Positions 1 through 11,550 of a stretch of DNA of 64,000 bases are shown here, piece after piece. Position numbers and translations under genes: made by a program. Position 1 is the stretch's first letter. Each line of letters starts with the position of its first letter. The notes beneath the pieces were generated by a model, which did not search any database, was not told the origin of the DNA, and saw only the letters and a list, made by a program, of their open reading frames with translations. The DNA is from Benincasa hispida. Its lineage: Eukaryota > Streptophyta > Magnoliopsida > Cucurbitales > Cucurbitaceae. The stretch lies in NCBI RefSeq assembly GCF_009727055.1, contig NC_052359.1:7904418-7968417 (forward strand), written 5' to 3'.

Positions 1-483
1 TTTAATGGTAAATACTAATATTTGTTTCTATAGTTTCTATATGGTTTGTACTCTACATTTGTTTAGATGATTGTTATTATTGATAACTTTGATTTGAGAT
101 AGACAGTGATAGAATATTATCTCATAGATATTGTCAAACATTATTGATAGTTATCTTAATAATTGTTGGTCTTATTCAAATTTTACTTTCTAACATATTA
201 TTAATTATATTTTTTCAATAGGTGGAACATGAATTGATCATGGAAAATGAGAACAGAAACTTAAAAGTTACAGTCTACTTTATGTAGAGGTCTTAAATTT
301 GATAAGAACAAAGTTAGATGACAATTTTTCCAAAAGTTTTAAATGGCCCATTTGGCCACTTTCTTAATATTAAAATGGCCAAACTACCCAACCAATTCCT
401 CAACTACTTAGTAAGAAGACAATGCTATACAAAGAAGCCAAATGTCCTTGCATTTAACTTTAATGGCCATATAGCAGAATTTA
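1..483. other. AT-rich unassigned flank
   Basis: No retrotransposon protein or LTR end is visible here. The sequence is AT-rich and intron-like up to about 220. The only coding hint is a short exon-like stretch at 222-287, listed separately. The rest has no repeat or RNA gene that I can name. Confidence 0.4.
222..287 (+). CDS. possible terminal exon (22 codons, speculative)
   Basis: A T-rich run ending in CAATAG at 221 resembles a 3' splice site. It is followed by an open frame starting GTG GAA CAT GAA and ending at a TAG at 285-287. The 21 encoded residues are rich in Glu, Asn and Leu (VEHELIMENENRNLK...), which resembles a coiled-coil tail. No family can be assigned from so short a piece, and no other exon is visible in the window because the gene would lie to the left. 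It may simply be a chance open frame. Confidence 0.18.
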   Translation: MEHELIMENENRNLKVTVYFM

Positions 484-1330
484 TGTAACGACCTGATTCC
501 CTAGGACTTAAGCTAGGTCGTTACTATAGACATGCATGAATGAAGTTCAAAACGACATCTTTTCATAGCTTGGTAAAAACCAAATAAATAATGTAAACTA
601 AATAATTTCATTAAAACTAAATAACTGAAATTCAAGTAACAGGGTACCCACAAAACCATAAAACGAATATAGAAAACTTTCTTAAAAGTCTAAAATGCAA
701 ATAACAAAACTGTGAGTTCTAAATGTCAAAACAAGAAATTAAAACATAGAAAAAATCTTGAAAACATGAGCGGAAGCATATGATTGGTCCAGTAGCTTGA
801 TCATGGATTCCGCTTGTCATTCGTCAGTGCGTCCTTACCCTTACTTGAAAATAATAATCATGAGAAAAAATGTGTATAAAATACTCAGTAAGTAACCCCA
901 CTACCAAGGCCAGGCTAAGCATCTTTGTCCTTTAGATGCCATCCTCTAGTGGAACATACATAATCCTTTAGTTGTCATAGAACGACAAATAAATGAGTAG
1001 TTGAATCCACCCTACCGTAGTTTAAAAGTACCCATAACATTTGGTGAATCTCGAAGAAAACAAAAACCTCTGGTGAAGTCCCGAAGACGCTCACACCTCT
1101 GGTGAATCCTGTAGGAAACACAAACCTTTGGTGGATCCCCAAGGAAACACAACCTCTAATGAATCCTGAAGGAAACACAACCTTTGATGAATCTCGAAGG
1201 AAACACAAACCTCTGGTGAACCCTGAAGGAGGTCACCACCTTTAGTGGGGATCTAACTATCGGTAAGGGTAATTGTTACTATCATAAATATCACATGCAT
1301 CAGACCATATAAATACTCTCTTACAGATCT
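484..1330. repeat. LTR fragment, probably Gypsy type
   Basis: The segment begins TGTAACGACC and has a perfect 10-bp inverted repeat (485-494 against 515-524, 20-nt loop). From memory this is a common way for some plant Gypsy LTRs to begin. It contains a degenerate minisatellite and no coding capacity. It ends where Copia-1 reverse transcriptase coding begins near 1331, so it is either truncated by Copia-1 or was its target. Orientation is uncertain, because no PBS or polypurine tract is attached. Confidence 0.42.
1040..1245. repeat. minisatellite, about 30-bp unit, about 7 copies
   Basis: Degenerate direct repeats share the pattern CCTYTGGTGAATCCYGAAGG followed by AAACACAAA. About seven units are visible. 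The open frame on the minus strand across them comes only from the repeat period (a multiple of 3) and is not a gene. Confidence 0.75.
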
Positions 1331-1915
1331 CCATTTAGAAAGGAAATCTTGACATCCATTTGCCTAATTTTATAATTATAAAAAATGGCAATGGACAAGA
1401 GTATCCTGATTGATTTGATCATAGCAACAGGTGAGAAGGTTTCTTCATAATCCACCCCCTCAACCTAGGTATAACCCTTTGCTACTAACTGGGCTTTATA
1501 TGTCTGTACCTTCCCCGTATGGTCTCTTTTACACTTGTAGTCCACTTACAACCGATAGGTCTTACCTCATTAGGTTTATCTATAAGTTCTCAGACTGAAT
1601 TAAAGTACGTAGACTCTATTTCAAGGTCCATGACTTTGATCCACTAATCTCAATCAAAATCATCCATTGCCTATTTATGTGTTATTGGATCCTCTAAGCC
1701 ATTATCAGGTATGATACTTTGGTTTCAGTTAAACCCATATAGCGGTCAGGCTGTCTCACAACCCTTCCACTACGTTGGGGCTCTTTCAACTCTTGAGTAG
1801 GATGTGATGGACCAGACGTCCTTGATCTATCTACAACTCTTGTTGATGAGAAAGGCTGATCAATAACTTTTGTTGATTCGTTTGTAGCATTATTTGAAAT
1901 CTCTTCCAATACTAG
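1331..1915 (-). pseudogene. Copia-1 integrase-RT linker and N-terminal RT fragment
   Basis: The first part in sense (about 1915-1694) is a Ser/Pro/Arg-rich linker (STRVVDRSRTSGPSHPTQE, then RSGRVVRQPDRY), as lies between Copia integrase and RT. After several stops the frame reads QTYKAQLVAKGYT and VDYEETFSPVAMIKSIRILL, which is the conserved start of the RVT_2 domain, and reaches QMDVKISFLNGDL near 1331. The catalytic YVDD region and RNase H are absent, cut off by the junction with the LTR fragment to the left. The same region of Copia-B (16995-17351) is clearly homologous. Confidence 0.82.
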
Positions 1916-2588
1916 TTTACTGTGGGGTTTATAATCTGAATTCTTCCTCTAGGAATGTGGCATTTGTCGATACAATTACCTTATCATCCTGAGGATTGTA
2001 AAACTGACCACCTCGTGTTCCTTTAGGGTAACGTACAAACAGGCATAATTTTGAACGATGTTCCAATTTCTTAGGATTTTGCACCAACATGTGTGTCGAG
2101 CAACCCCAGATTAGTTTACGTTATATTTATAACTCATAAGGTGTTGCTGAAACAATCTTAGAGGGAACGTTATTCAAAATGTAAGCTGCAGTCTCTATTG
2201 CATACCCCCAGAACGAGTTAGACAATCGAGCATAACTCATCATGAACTGAACCATGTCCAGCAAGGTTCTGTTTCTCTGCTTAGATATACTGTTCTGCTG
2301 AGGTGTTTTCGGTGCAGAGAGTTATGATTGAATCCCGTGTTCTATCATATAGTCCTGGAATTTCAAATTCAAATACTCCCTACCTCGATCTGATCAAAGT
2401 GTCTTAATAGATTTACCTAATTGGTTCTCAACCTCGGTTTTAAATTCCTTGAATTTTTCAAGAGCTTTAGACTTAAAATGAATTAGGTAAATGTATTCGC
2501 ACCTTGAATAATCATCTATGAAGCTATGTGCTTTAACACTCATCGGTCCACAGAGGTCTGAATACACGAGCTCTAAGGTTTCTTTGGC
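1916..2588 (-). pseudogene. Copia-1 integrase core, degenerate
   Basis: In sense the region encodes VYSDLCGPM (first catalytic Asp), FIDDYSRCEYIYL, SDRGREYL (second Asp) and QQNSISKQRNRTLLDMV. The catalytic Glu normally found in the last motif (SERRNRT, still intact in Copia-B at 23384-23926) is Lys here: AAG at 2280-2282 against GAG. An in-frame TGA directly before SDRG replaces the Arg codon (CGA) that Copia-B retains. Another stop follows the IEHGIQS motif. The C-terminal part runs through the NPKKLEHRSKLCLFVRYP segment to about 1960. It is non-functional. Confidence 0.85.
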
Positions 2589-3197
2589 TCAATGACCTTT
2601 CCTAGAAAAAGATCTTTTTGTCATTGTTCCTTCGAGACATGACTCACATGGCGGTAAAGAGACATATTTTAACTTATTTAGAAGTCCATTTTTAGCTAGT
2701 CTCTCAATCCTATTGAGATTAATATAGCCAAGTCTCAAGTGCCAAAGATAGGTACTTCTAGAAATACATTGCCTTTTTCTTTGAGTTTCAGCTGTTTTAA
2801 ACATTTCTGTGTTATATACAAGTTCAACTTTAGATGGTTTTAACTTATATAAGTTACTTTATAAGTTTGCAGAACAGATTTGTATACCTCTTTTTGTAAT
2901 GAACGCTTCATTAAGACAAAAATTTACTTTGTACAAATCTTCCAACAAATAGGAAATAGATATTAAATTTCTTTTACAAGAAGGTACATAAAGAACATTT
3001 TCTAAATACAAATATCTATTTCCAAAAGTTAACTTAACAATTCTCACTGCTTTTACTGAGATACGCTCCTCTGATCCAACTCGAAGAGTAATCTTATCTT
3101 TTTCAGGTTGCCTCCAGAAACTAGTTTCCTGAAAAGAAAAACAAACATGATTAGTAGCCCCTAAATCCAATATCCAGGTAGAATCTTCATTCTCCAC
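2589..3197 (-). pseudogene. Copia-1 protease and integrase zinc-binding segment
   Basis: The upstream half (3197-2859) reads ENEDSTWILDLGATNHVC. It corresponds to the Copia aspartic protease active site, where the D-S-G triad has become D-L-G. The rest is the usual beta-rich spacer (FLENVLYVPSCKRNLIS-like text). The downstream half (2804-2589) is the GAG-pre-integrase HHCC domain: LWHLRLGYINLNRIERL then CESC. The second His of the HHCC set is Tyr here, while the two Cys remain. A frame break lies between the halves near 2805-2858. These losses mean neither protease nor integrase N-domain should work. Confidence 0.83.
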
Positions 3198-3223
3198 TAT
3201 ACATGTTTCAATAACCAGTAAAT

Positions 3224-4095
3224 CTAATTTACCTTGTCTTTCTTTTTCAGTTTTCTTCTTAGCAAGATATTTAGGGAAATTTCTTTTCCAATGCCGATTT
3301 TCGTTGCGATGGAAACATTTTCCTTTGGCAACTTCTTTGCTAGAGCCTTTCCCTTCTCAGTTTTCTTCTTTTTCTTTTGAAGACCTCTATTCTTGGAGAA
3401 AGAAAGGTCAGATTTACTCCTAGAAGACGAATTTTTCTGGAGCTTCCTCTTTGAAGTGAAAGTAATATTTGCTTCTACCTCCGAACCTTTATTTTTCAAT
3501 AAAGATTCATGGAGTTCATTGAGAAGATTCGTCAAGTTATATTCTATCTTATTCATCATGGCATTCGTCTTGAATTGAAAAAGTTCTTCGAAAGAGACTG
3601 TATGATGAATCCAACTTTACTCTTCTCATTCATGACGACTCCGTTCACTTCTGCAATATTGAAGTGAACCATCATGTTCAAAACATGTTCCCTTACGAAG
3701 GTTCCTTCCTTCATTCTGCAGTTGTAAACAAATTTAATTGCATCATGCATGGCAGATGTGGATGGTTGTCCAAATAGGCTCTGCAAAGAGTCTATGATCT
3801 CTCTTGCAGTAGCTAACCTCTCGTGTTTCTTAGATAGTACATCAAATATACTGGCTAAAATATAAACCTGAGCCTTCTCATTAGCTTTGACCCATATGTC
3901 ATATGCATCATAAACTGTTCGGTTTGCGTGGGGACCAGGGGATGGAGGACACTCCTCCGTTAAAACAAATCGGAGATCATCTATTACTAATATCGTGTTA
4001 ATATTCGATTTCCAAGTTCCGTAATTATCGCCATTAAGTTTTTCAGAAGCTAGCAGTTGTATAATGGATGTTGACATTGCTGAAAAGGTAAACAA
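3224..4095 (-). pseudogene. Copia-1 gag, frameshifted
   Basis: The N-terminal 179 codons (4095-3556) begin near STSIIQLLASEKLNGDNYGT and contain the Copia gag (UBN2-type) sequence with VREHVLNMMVHFN. The frame then shifts near 3556 into a second open stretch (3559-3224) with NKIEYNLTNLLNEL and a Lys/Ser-rich basic tail. The nucleic-acid-binding zinc knuckle lies in the shifted frame around 3280-3320 and has lost two Cys: it reads CFHRNENRHWKRNF where a CCHC pattern would need Cys at the R and F positions. Gag would have formed the cytoplasmic virus-like particle. This copy cannot. Confidence 0.85.
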
Positions 4096-5747
4096 AAAAA
4101 TTAGAGAATTGATTAACTTTATTTAATCCAGTTTATTTAGCAAAAATAATGTACCCATTCTCATTATTATTTTGCTACGATACTTCAGTGAGTGAGAATA
4201 GCCCCCACCGAAGGGCAATTGACTACTCCACTGAAACAAGATATTCTTGACTAAATATTAATACTAGAATAACTTTTATCTTTATAGTACTTAGTTACCT
4301 TTTATTTGGTCAAGTACTTTACTAACACTTAGTAATTCTTATAAGTGTATACCCATCATTTTCGAATTACAGAGATCGGAATCAAACAAGCCTTTGAAGG
4401 AGAAACAATTGTTTGAAAATGGACCTAAGTAACCCTATCCATTTATGGAGTTCATGGTGTTCCGAATCCTATGCTACGATGCTCCGAAGGTGTCGCTAAA
4501 TGACTAACAAAGGGTCGCATAAAACCAACAAGTAGGTGTAACATAGGAATCAAACAGTGTGACCTAATGGAAGAGACCGAAGAACACGTTGACATATACC
4601 TTTCACCCACTTACTATAAACTACTTCCCTTATTCACCTAGTTATTGACCCATGCAAACACTTTCCTTAGGGAGATTGCTGCTAATAGAAACTCGAAATT
4701 GAGCATGGATCTCATGGTGTCAACTCTTAGGGACGTGAGAACTAGAAATAATATATCTCATATACTATTAATCTCCCACTGAAGCATTCTATTTTATAAA
4801 AGATTGGGTATTTACTTGGTTATTAACCGACTAATATTAAACAACATAAGTCTAGGTGATTTTTCCTAGTATAACTCTTATATCGGGATTAACTTATGAT
4901 GTCTAGGTGATAAACCAATTTTATTACCTTACACCACTCATCATGCTCATAAAACTAGGGTTATTGACTTAGATGCCAGTTTGATCTCCAGGTAGGAGAT
5001 GTTCCGTAAATCGTCAACTTAAGTAACCCAACCTTAGACAAGATCTCCTCGGGTAAGTAAACAACTCTTGTTTTACAAGTCATCGACCTATTCTAACTCT
5101 TAAAAAAACGATTGAATTGCACCGGTTAACCCTAGGTAAGCATGCATCTTATCTTTGTTATAGATTTTAAAAGTCTAGGTTATTTTATAACAGTTATAAA
5201 ATAAATTATAACATTTATAACCCTAAAACATTCATCTATAACATGCTTCCTTAAAAAAATATGCTTTAATATAACACTTATATTAAAACTAAGAATGCAT
5301 ACTATATACATTATAACACTATAACATATAACAAATGCATGCCACATGCTCATCCTATGGTGGGTTTTTTTTAAAACTACATGGCATACTTTATGCACAC
5401 ATAATCAAACAATATCATACATCACATGCATAATAAATTAAACAACACTAAAGTGGATTAGTTTTGGCATTAAAAACAAACAAACGACTAATTCATTACA
5501 AAATTCAGCAAACAGCTCCCTCAAACCGACTTCAAACTCTTTGAACCAACTCGAACCGGCCAAAAACCACTCGAACCGATTTAGAAACTCCAAAACTAGG
5601 TTGAACTGGTCAAACTAGCCCAATTAAGTCAACTGGACTGGTCCAGACCATCTGGACCGGCTGGTCAACATACGTTGGCACGGTCAATGGGTGGGAGCAC
5701 ATGGGTTGCGAAGCAGGGCGCACAGGTCGGAGCTTCGGGCAAGTCGA
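4096..5747 (-). other. Copia-1 untranslated leader
   Basis: About 1.65 kb separates the LTR from gag. It has no long ORF. It is recognisably similar to the leaders at 25097-26669 and 31153-32400, for example in the segment with ACCCATGCAAACACTTTC and the CACTTACTATRAA stretch. The end nearest the LTR is GC-richer with CCGG-containing words (5520-5745). A leader of this length is unusual for a Copia element and recurs in every related copy here. Confidence 0.7.
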
Positions 5748-7501
5748 TGTTAGAGTATATTAGCGTGCAACAGAGAAAAATATAATCAATAAGCACTCTA
5801 ATTATACTTAATTTGAGTTTAAAACATGTTTCAAAGTAACAATTACAGAAGAGGGTTTATTGAACACAATACCTTTGAAGAATCGTCTTCAATACCAGCT
5901 AAGTTCCACGTGAAAGAGCTTCAATCTTTAAGTAGACCACCACCAAGATCTTCTCTACTATTCTCTTGCTAGGATTGTATGGTTAAAACACTAAATTAAG
6001 CTGGATGTATATAAGATTTGAAGTGGGTTTGAAAGTTTCTATAGAGTTCTTTTTGAAGTTCTTGTAAGCATCGATCCATTATTCAGCTCAACACTTCAAT
6101 TTATAGAGCTTTCACCATGCAAATTCATGGTTTGCATGAAGGCCAGCTCTTACTTCATGAAGAAAATAAAGTTGAGTGAATAAGGTGATTCAAATCATAG
6201 CTTTTGGAAATCTCCACCTTGATTTTGATTTCCAAATGATTTTCCAAAAAATGATTTCCAAAATCATTAAATTAAACTTGTTTAATTTCATTTATTAGTT
6301 TTATAAAAATTAATTTACTTAATTAATTTTTAAATAAAACTAATTAATTAAACATTTTAATTAATTTTGTTAATTTAATATATAATATTAATTAGTAAAC
6401 AAAAAATTCCATCATAATGAAATTAATATTTAATTCATATTTTAAACATTAATCGTTTCATCAATTTTGTTTAATTTCGATAAAATTAAACATTTTAATT
6501 GTATCGAATACAATAAAAGAAACCCTAATTGAATGAACATTTCTAATTCTAAACCTTAATTTCAAATCTTCTCAAGATGACTCAATTTATTAATCCAAAT
6601 TACAAGCTAATAGAGGGACCTTTTGGACCTACAGATCATGAGCTCCAACGACTTGTAATTAATTGGTTAGACTCTTTAAACCGAATTAATCACTATTCGT
6701 TAACTACCAAGATATTCCACTATAGCTCAATAGTTGCACTCTCCCCACTGTAGATATATTTCTATCCATTTTAACCATAATCAGTAAGTCAATCCTTCAC
6801 AGGTCGTTCGTATTTACAGTTGTGTCAAAGATTACCGTTTTACCCTTGTAAATACATGTGCTCCTTAAGCTCCCACTGATCTTCCATTGAATAATTGATT
6901 TATAGTCCACTTTATAAATCATAACCCTTTCTTCCATGAGAGGGCAGGGCCCCGTTGTTCAAGACAAGGCATCAGCGCTTAAGAGAACAACCCATCTATT
7001 AACCCTAAATCGGGTAGGAGTGAATTCCATATTGCAAAGCTGTGTCCCCAACTATCTATTCGGCCTTAAGTTTGAGATAGTCAGTTTTAATAGTAAACAG
7101 TTGTTATAAAGAAAAGTGACTATTTCGAGGTTCGATCTTATGCGAACTCATTGCGCATGATGCCCCTACTCACATGCCTCTACATGAATGAGTTTCGGAT
7201 CACATCATTTATATCAATATACAAAATGGGCCACATCCAATAGTGTCACTAGGATGAGATACCCAGTCTCATCCGTATACTTATAAACCATTTTGGCTTC
7301 ATACTAAAACTTGGTCCATTTTTATTTCACCACATAAAGTTAAAGTATTCAGTTATAGCCATGGATTCGTTTATTGGATTTTTATAGAAGGATGCAATAT
7401 CAATAGTAAATTATTGAATAAAAAACTCAACAACATTTTTATCGATAAATAGAATATGTTAACATTTACGAATTGCGAGTTTAGGCCATTCCTAATACTC
7501 A
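5748..7501 (-). repeat. Copia-1 5' LTR
   Basis: On the plus strand it opens TGTTAGAGTATATTAGC and closes near AATACTCA at 7501. It shares landmarks with the other Copia LTRs here: AAGCACTCTAATT near the low end, the ACTCTCCCCACTGTAGATAT stretch, and the AATTGCGAGTTTAGGCC end. It joins the Copia-1 leader at 5747. The high boundary is approximate, because the usual CCAACA end is not preserved. Confidence 0.72.
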
Positions 7502-7897
7502 GGTCGTTGACAAATCACAAACGCATGGGGTGGTGAAGGAACCAGTCGCGCGCGCGATAACAGACTGAGTCGGGGGTCCTGACGGGTCGGACGCTAAGAG
7601 ATAGTTGGCGCGCGGGGGGAAGCACACCAAACTGGGTCGAATGGTGCTACAGGTCGGGTCAGAAAGGTAGACTCGGGTATAGAAGCTAACTCTCGGGTTT
7701 GTGAGCCAATTTTCTCCAAATTTGAAGCTGCCTCTTTGTCAAAACCAAGCAATTACAGCCTAAAATCGACTCTAATGACTCTATCAAATTTATAGACCCT
7801 TTGGCACACATTAAAGCTCATATACATGTGAGAAATTACAAATTTCAACAAGAAATTAAATGAAAACTAATGCCAAAACTGTAATATATCCATTTTA
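7502..7897 (-). repeat. Copia leader fragment
   Basis: The stretch with CCAATTTTCTCC and CAATTACAGCC, then the A-rich AATTACAAATTTCAACAAG region, matches the PBS-proximal leader at 29400-29600. The PBS itself (TGGTATCAGAGC in sense), expected just below 7898, is missing. It is cut on the left by the Copia-1 5' LTR. The GC-rich part (7540-7640) includes a CGCGCGCG run. Confidence 0.55.
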
Positions 7898-9776
7898 TGT
7901 TGAATTCAAGAAGCAAGCAACAGAAGCAAAATGGGATCATTAAGCATCCTAATTAATTAATTTTGGCTTCAAACTAATCATGCTCATAAACTAAAAATAG
8001 AGTTTCAACACTAACTTTTGAAGTACCTTTGATTCATGATCTTCAGCTGCAATCTCCTTGATTTCTGCTCATGAACCACCACAAAGCCTTCCCTAATATC
8101 CTCTTGGTACCTTGAATTGAGTTGTGGGACTAAAAATAAGCTTGGATTAAGGGAATAAGGAGAGAAGGTTTCTGGTTTTGACAATATGAAGAACGGTTCT
8201 TCAATCACTCTTTTTTCAGCAAATTGCAACTGATTGCATGGCTCATTTCCACTCAGATTTCAAGTTTATATTGCATGATCATCATGCAAACTCATTTGTT
8301 GCATGAGATCCTGCCTTTACTTGCAATTTGAGGTGGATTTGGAAGTGCAAATATGACTAAGAAACTTACTTCCTTAGTGGGAAAATCCCACATTTTTCAT
8401 TTCCAATTTTCTTCCTTTATTTTGATTTTCAAAACCAAAATAAACATATTAATCAGAAATTGAAATTAATTTTAAAAAATTAATTAAATCATAATTAATT
8501 TTCTAATAAAATTAATAAATTATTTTATTAATTTAATTTCAAATAATAAATTAATTCGTTACCAATTCCATTACCATGAATCTTTATTCATGAATTTAAT
8601 ATTTAAATCATATTTAAATATTTAATGATTCTCCAATTCTATTTAATTCCAAAATTAAACGTGTAATTACATCACATATAATTACTAATTCCCTTAATTC
8701 TAATTTGAACGTTTCAAATCAACTTATCACGCTACTCTAAGGCTAATCCATTTGTGAGTTAGTGGGGGACCTAGTGGACCTACAGATCATGGACTCCAAC
8801 GATCCGAGATTAATCGACTAAACTCTTTACACCGAATTAACCCCCATTTGTTAACTACTGGGTCAATCCACTAAAGCCTATAGTTTCACTCCCCTCACTG
8901 TAGATATATTGCATCCACTCGATATAACTATGATTAGTAAGTTAACCCTTCACAGGTTGTTCATAATAATGGTTAGGTCAAAAGGCTATTTTACCCCCGA
9001 GATTACATTTTGTTCTTTAAGTCCGATCCTCTAATGAACAATTGGTTTGTGATCCAATCATCAAATTGAGTCCCTCTCGAGCCAATGAGAGGGTGAGGCC
9101 CCTTGTTCAAGACCCGGAGTTAGCATAAGGGAACAACCTCTCTACTATCCCTGAAAGCGGGTAGGAATGAATTTCATCTTACATCCTATGTCCTCAGCTA
9201 TCTACCCAGTCTTACCCCTGAAATGGGAGGCTTATTTAGCCAGCACTGTTGATCCAACCCTCACCTATGCAAATCTAGGGATAATCCCGTAAAAATAGGA
9301 GTTCATAGTTAGCTCAGGATTAAGGTCAAGTTACCTAGGTCATCGTTTTGAAATAGTCAATCTTAAACAGTAAACAGTGCTATATAAAAGTGACTTATTT
9401 CGTTGTCCGATCTTGTGTAAACTCATTGCACAGGACGCCTCCATTCCTCAAGTCATCACATGTATGAATTAGGATCACTTCGTCTGTAGCACTTTACAAC
9501 TCCTTGTAACAACTATAGAGTGGGCCGCATCCGATAGTGTTACCAGAATAAGGCACCCAACCTTATTCATATACTATACATCATTTTGACTATTTTCTCG
9601 AACTTGATCGACTTTTATGTCTCTACATAAAGTTCAAGTAATCATATAATAGTCATGGATCTTTTAGTTTATTGAATTTATTTAAAACAAAATAAGCAAT
9701 TCATATATTCAATAACAACTTTACGGAATGAGTTTATTATTTCCAAACCACGAGTTTTAGGACATAAAAACCAACA
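7898..9776 (-). repeat. Copia LTR A3
   Basis: On the plus strand it begins TGTTGAATTCAAG and ends GGACATAAAAACCAACA at 9776. It is full length (1.88 kb) and closely similar to the plus-strand LTR at 40077-42045 read in reverse. Just above it, a polypurine tract in sense (CAGGTGGGAGTT, 9777-9790) shows that it serves as 3' LTR for the internal region 9777-11550. On its other side lies leader-like sequence, which would instead suit a 5' LTR. Confidence 0.8.
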
Positions 9777-11550
9777 AACTCCCACCTGGACTAAAACTCC
9801 AGTGGTAACATATATATGAATATATAATACTGGATTTTTGAGTTTTACGGAGAAATACAATAAACTAGGGCATTGCATACCCATGGTTTGCCTTAAGGAA
9901 TCATATTCCCATGGGTTTTTATCCCACTTGCCCTAGGTTATATACCTCATAGTTCTAGTCTTACTAGGAGATTCTCAAACACTTTAGCCGAGAGAATCGC
10001 TATAAACACGTTAATATACAATGAACTTCTTATTAAACTATATAGGGCATGCATCTTATTTTCACTAGATACTGTCACCAAGACTTGATGGCTTGAGTTT
10101 CTATTAAACCCAAATAATGGCAAGGAAGTCATACATTCCTCCCACTACATCAAGGTACCCTCAACTCTTTGAGTAAGATGTATTTGACCTTTCCAAACAA
10201 CTTTTGTTTACAATGTCAACTTTAATTAATAATGCTTATTAATATACACTTGCTTTTATGGAAACTAAATAATATATGGTGATCTCGTATACTTTGATAG
10301 GAAAATTTAGTGTTTTGTCAACACAAACACTTGATTTTTATTTTACATGAAAAGTAAGGTTGCCTACAAATAGGCATGCTATTTGAATGGTATTCCAATA
10401 CTTAAGGTTTCAACACTAACATATGTGCCAAATTTCTAAACTACGTAAACATCTTTTACATATCATAAATAGCTTTTACGAGTTCTCCACATCTCATATG
10501 AAGTTAAAAAAAAAAAAACTTCAAAATTGGAATGATGCGGAAAATAATTAAGGCAACGAGATGTAGAGAGTAATCGAATTATTTCGGATTTTATTTTACC
10601 TAATAAGTTTTACACACCTTGAACCTTTCAAGTGTCCTAAACTTATTAATTAGGTTAAAAAACTCTTTACCTTATTCATTTGTAGCCGTTTAAATATATG
10701 AAAATTTTCAAATAACTTTTAACTTGGTTGTTTCTAATAGAAGTTGCTTTGTAGTAGAACAAATATAACTTTTGCTAATGAACATTTCATTTATAACAAA
10801 AGTTTATTTACAATATGTTTCTAACAAAAAGATAAAAGAACTTTCATTATAGTAATAGAAGTAAACAAATTTATCTTCTAACACAATTGCATCTCCCACT
10901 GGTTATTCTGAGAAATACTCCCCTGTTCAAAACTTGGAGTTTACAAGGAACTAGTTTCCTTGTCTTGCTTTCTTTGCTCTGCAAGGTATTGTGGGCAGTT
11001 TCTCTTCCAGTGCCCTTCTTCCCTGTAGTGGAAACATTTTCATTTATCTGTAGCATTTGACTTGCCTTTTCTGCCAGTAGTTTTCTTCTTCCATTTCCTG
11101 TTATTTTTCTTTACCGAAATACTCTTATTCTTTGAAGAAGAAGCAATATCAAGCTTCTTAGAGAACGATCCTTTTTTCTTTGTAGTAGTAACATTTACTT
11201 CTGATTCCAGTCCTTTAGCCCTCATCATGGTCTGGTAAGCCTGTAGCTCGTTGAGAAGCGTAGTCAAGTTATACTCTATTTTATTCATAAGTGCATTCGT
11301 ACAGAACTGCAAGAAACTCTTTAGAAGAGATTCAAGAATAAAACCAACTTGACTCTTCTCATCAACGACAACACCATTTAGTTCTGCCACGTTGAAATGG
11401 ATCATCATGTCCAGGACATGTTCTCGAATAGAGGACCCTTCTTTCATACGATAGTTGTAAACGTATTTGATAGGGAGAATGACGGTTTCCAAACATTCCA
11501 CACAGAGATTCCATAATCTCCCTCGCAGTACTCATGCTCTCATGTTTTGT
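9777..11550 (-). mobile_element. Copia-W internal region, heavily decayed
   Basis: Starting from the polypurine tract at 9777 it follows the Copia order in compressed form. It holds a short 3' end (to about 9900), the integrase-RT linker (10120-10200, similar to 17400-17470), the integrase C-terminus (10370-10440), integrase core remnants (10550-10700) and finally gag (11040-11550). RT and RNase H are deleted. Only gag retains readable protein. It ends abruptly against the Gypsy protease fragment at about 11551. Confidence 0.65.
11040..11550 (-). pseudogene. Copia-W gag fragment
   Basis: The frame covers about 150 codons. It starts inside the gag domain (KHESMSTAREIMESL-like text at 11550-11500, in another frame) and reads VYNYRMKEGSSIREHVLDMM, then NKIEYNLTTLLNELQAYQTM, then a Lys/Ser-rich basic segment. 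It is collinear with Copia-1 gag. The zinc knuckle follows in a shifted frame near 11000-11040 (codons for CFHYREEGHWKRNC), where the second Cys is Tyr. The N-terminal third is missing, lost at the junction with the Gypsy fragment. Confidence 0.8.

Larger units (their letters stand above)
1331..7501 (-). mobile_element. Copia-1: truncated Ty1/Copia retrotransposon
   Basis: Read on the minus strand, the order is 5' LTR (7501-5748), long leader (5747-4096), gag, protease, integrase, then the start of reverse transcriptase, which stops at about 1331. This is the Copia order, with integrase before RT. RNase H and the 3' LTR are missing. All domains carry frameshifts, stops or lost catalytic residues, so the copy is inactive. 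No Met-tRNA-type PBS is recognisable next to the LTR at 5747, unlike Copia-B. Confidence 0.88.
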
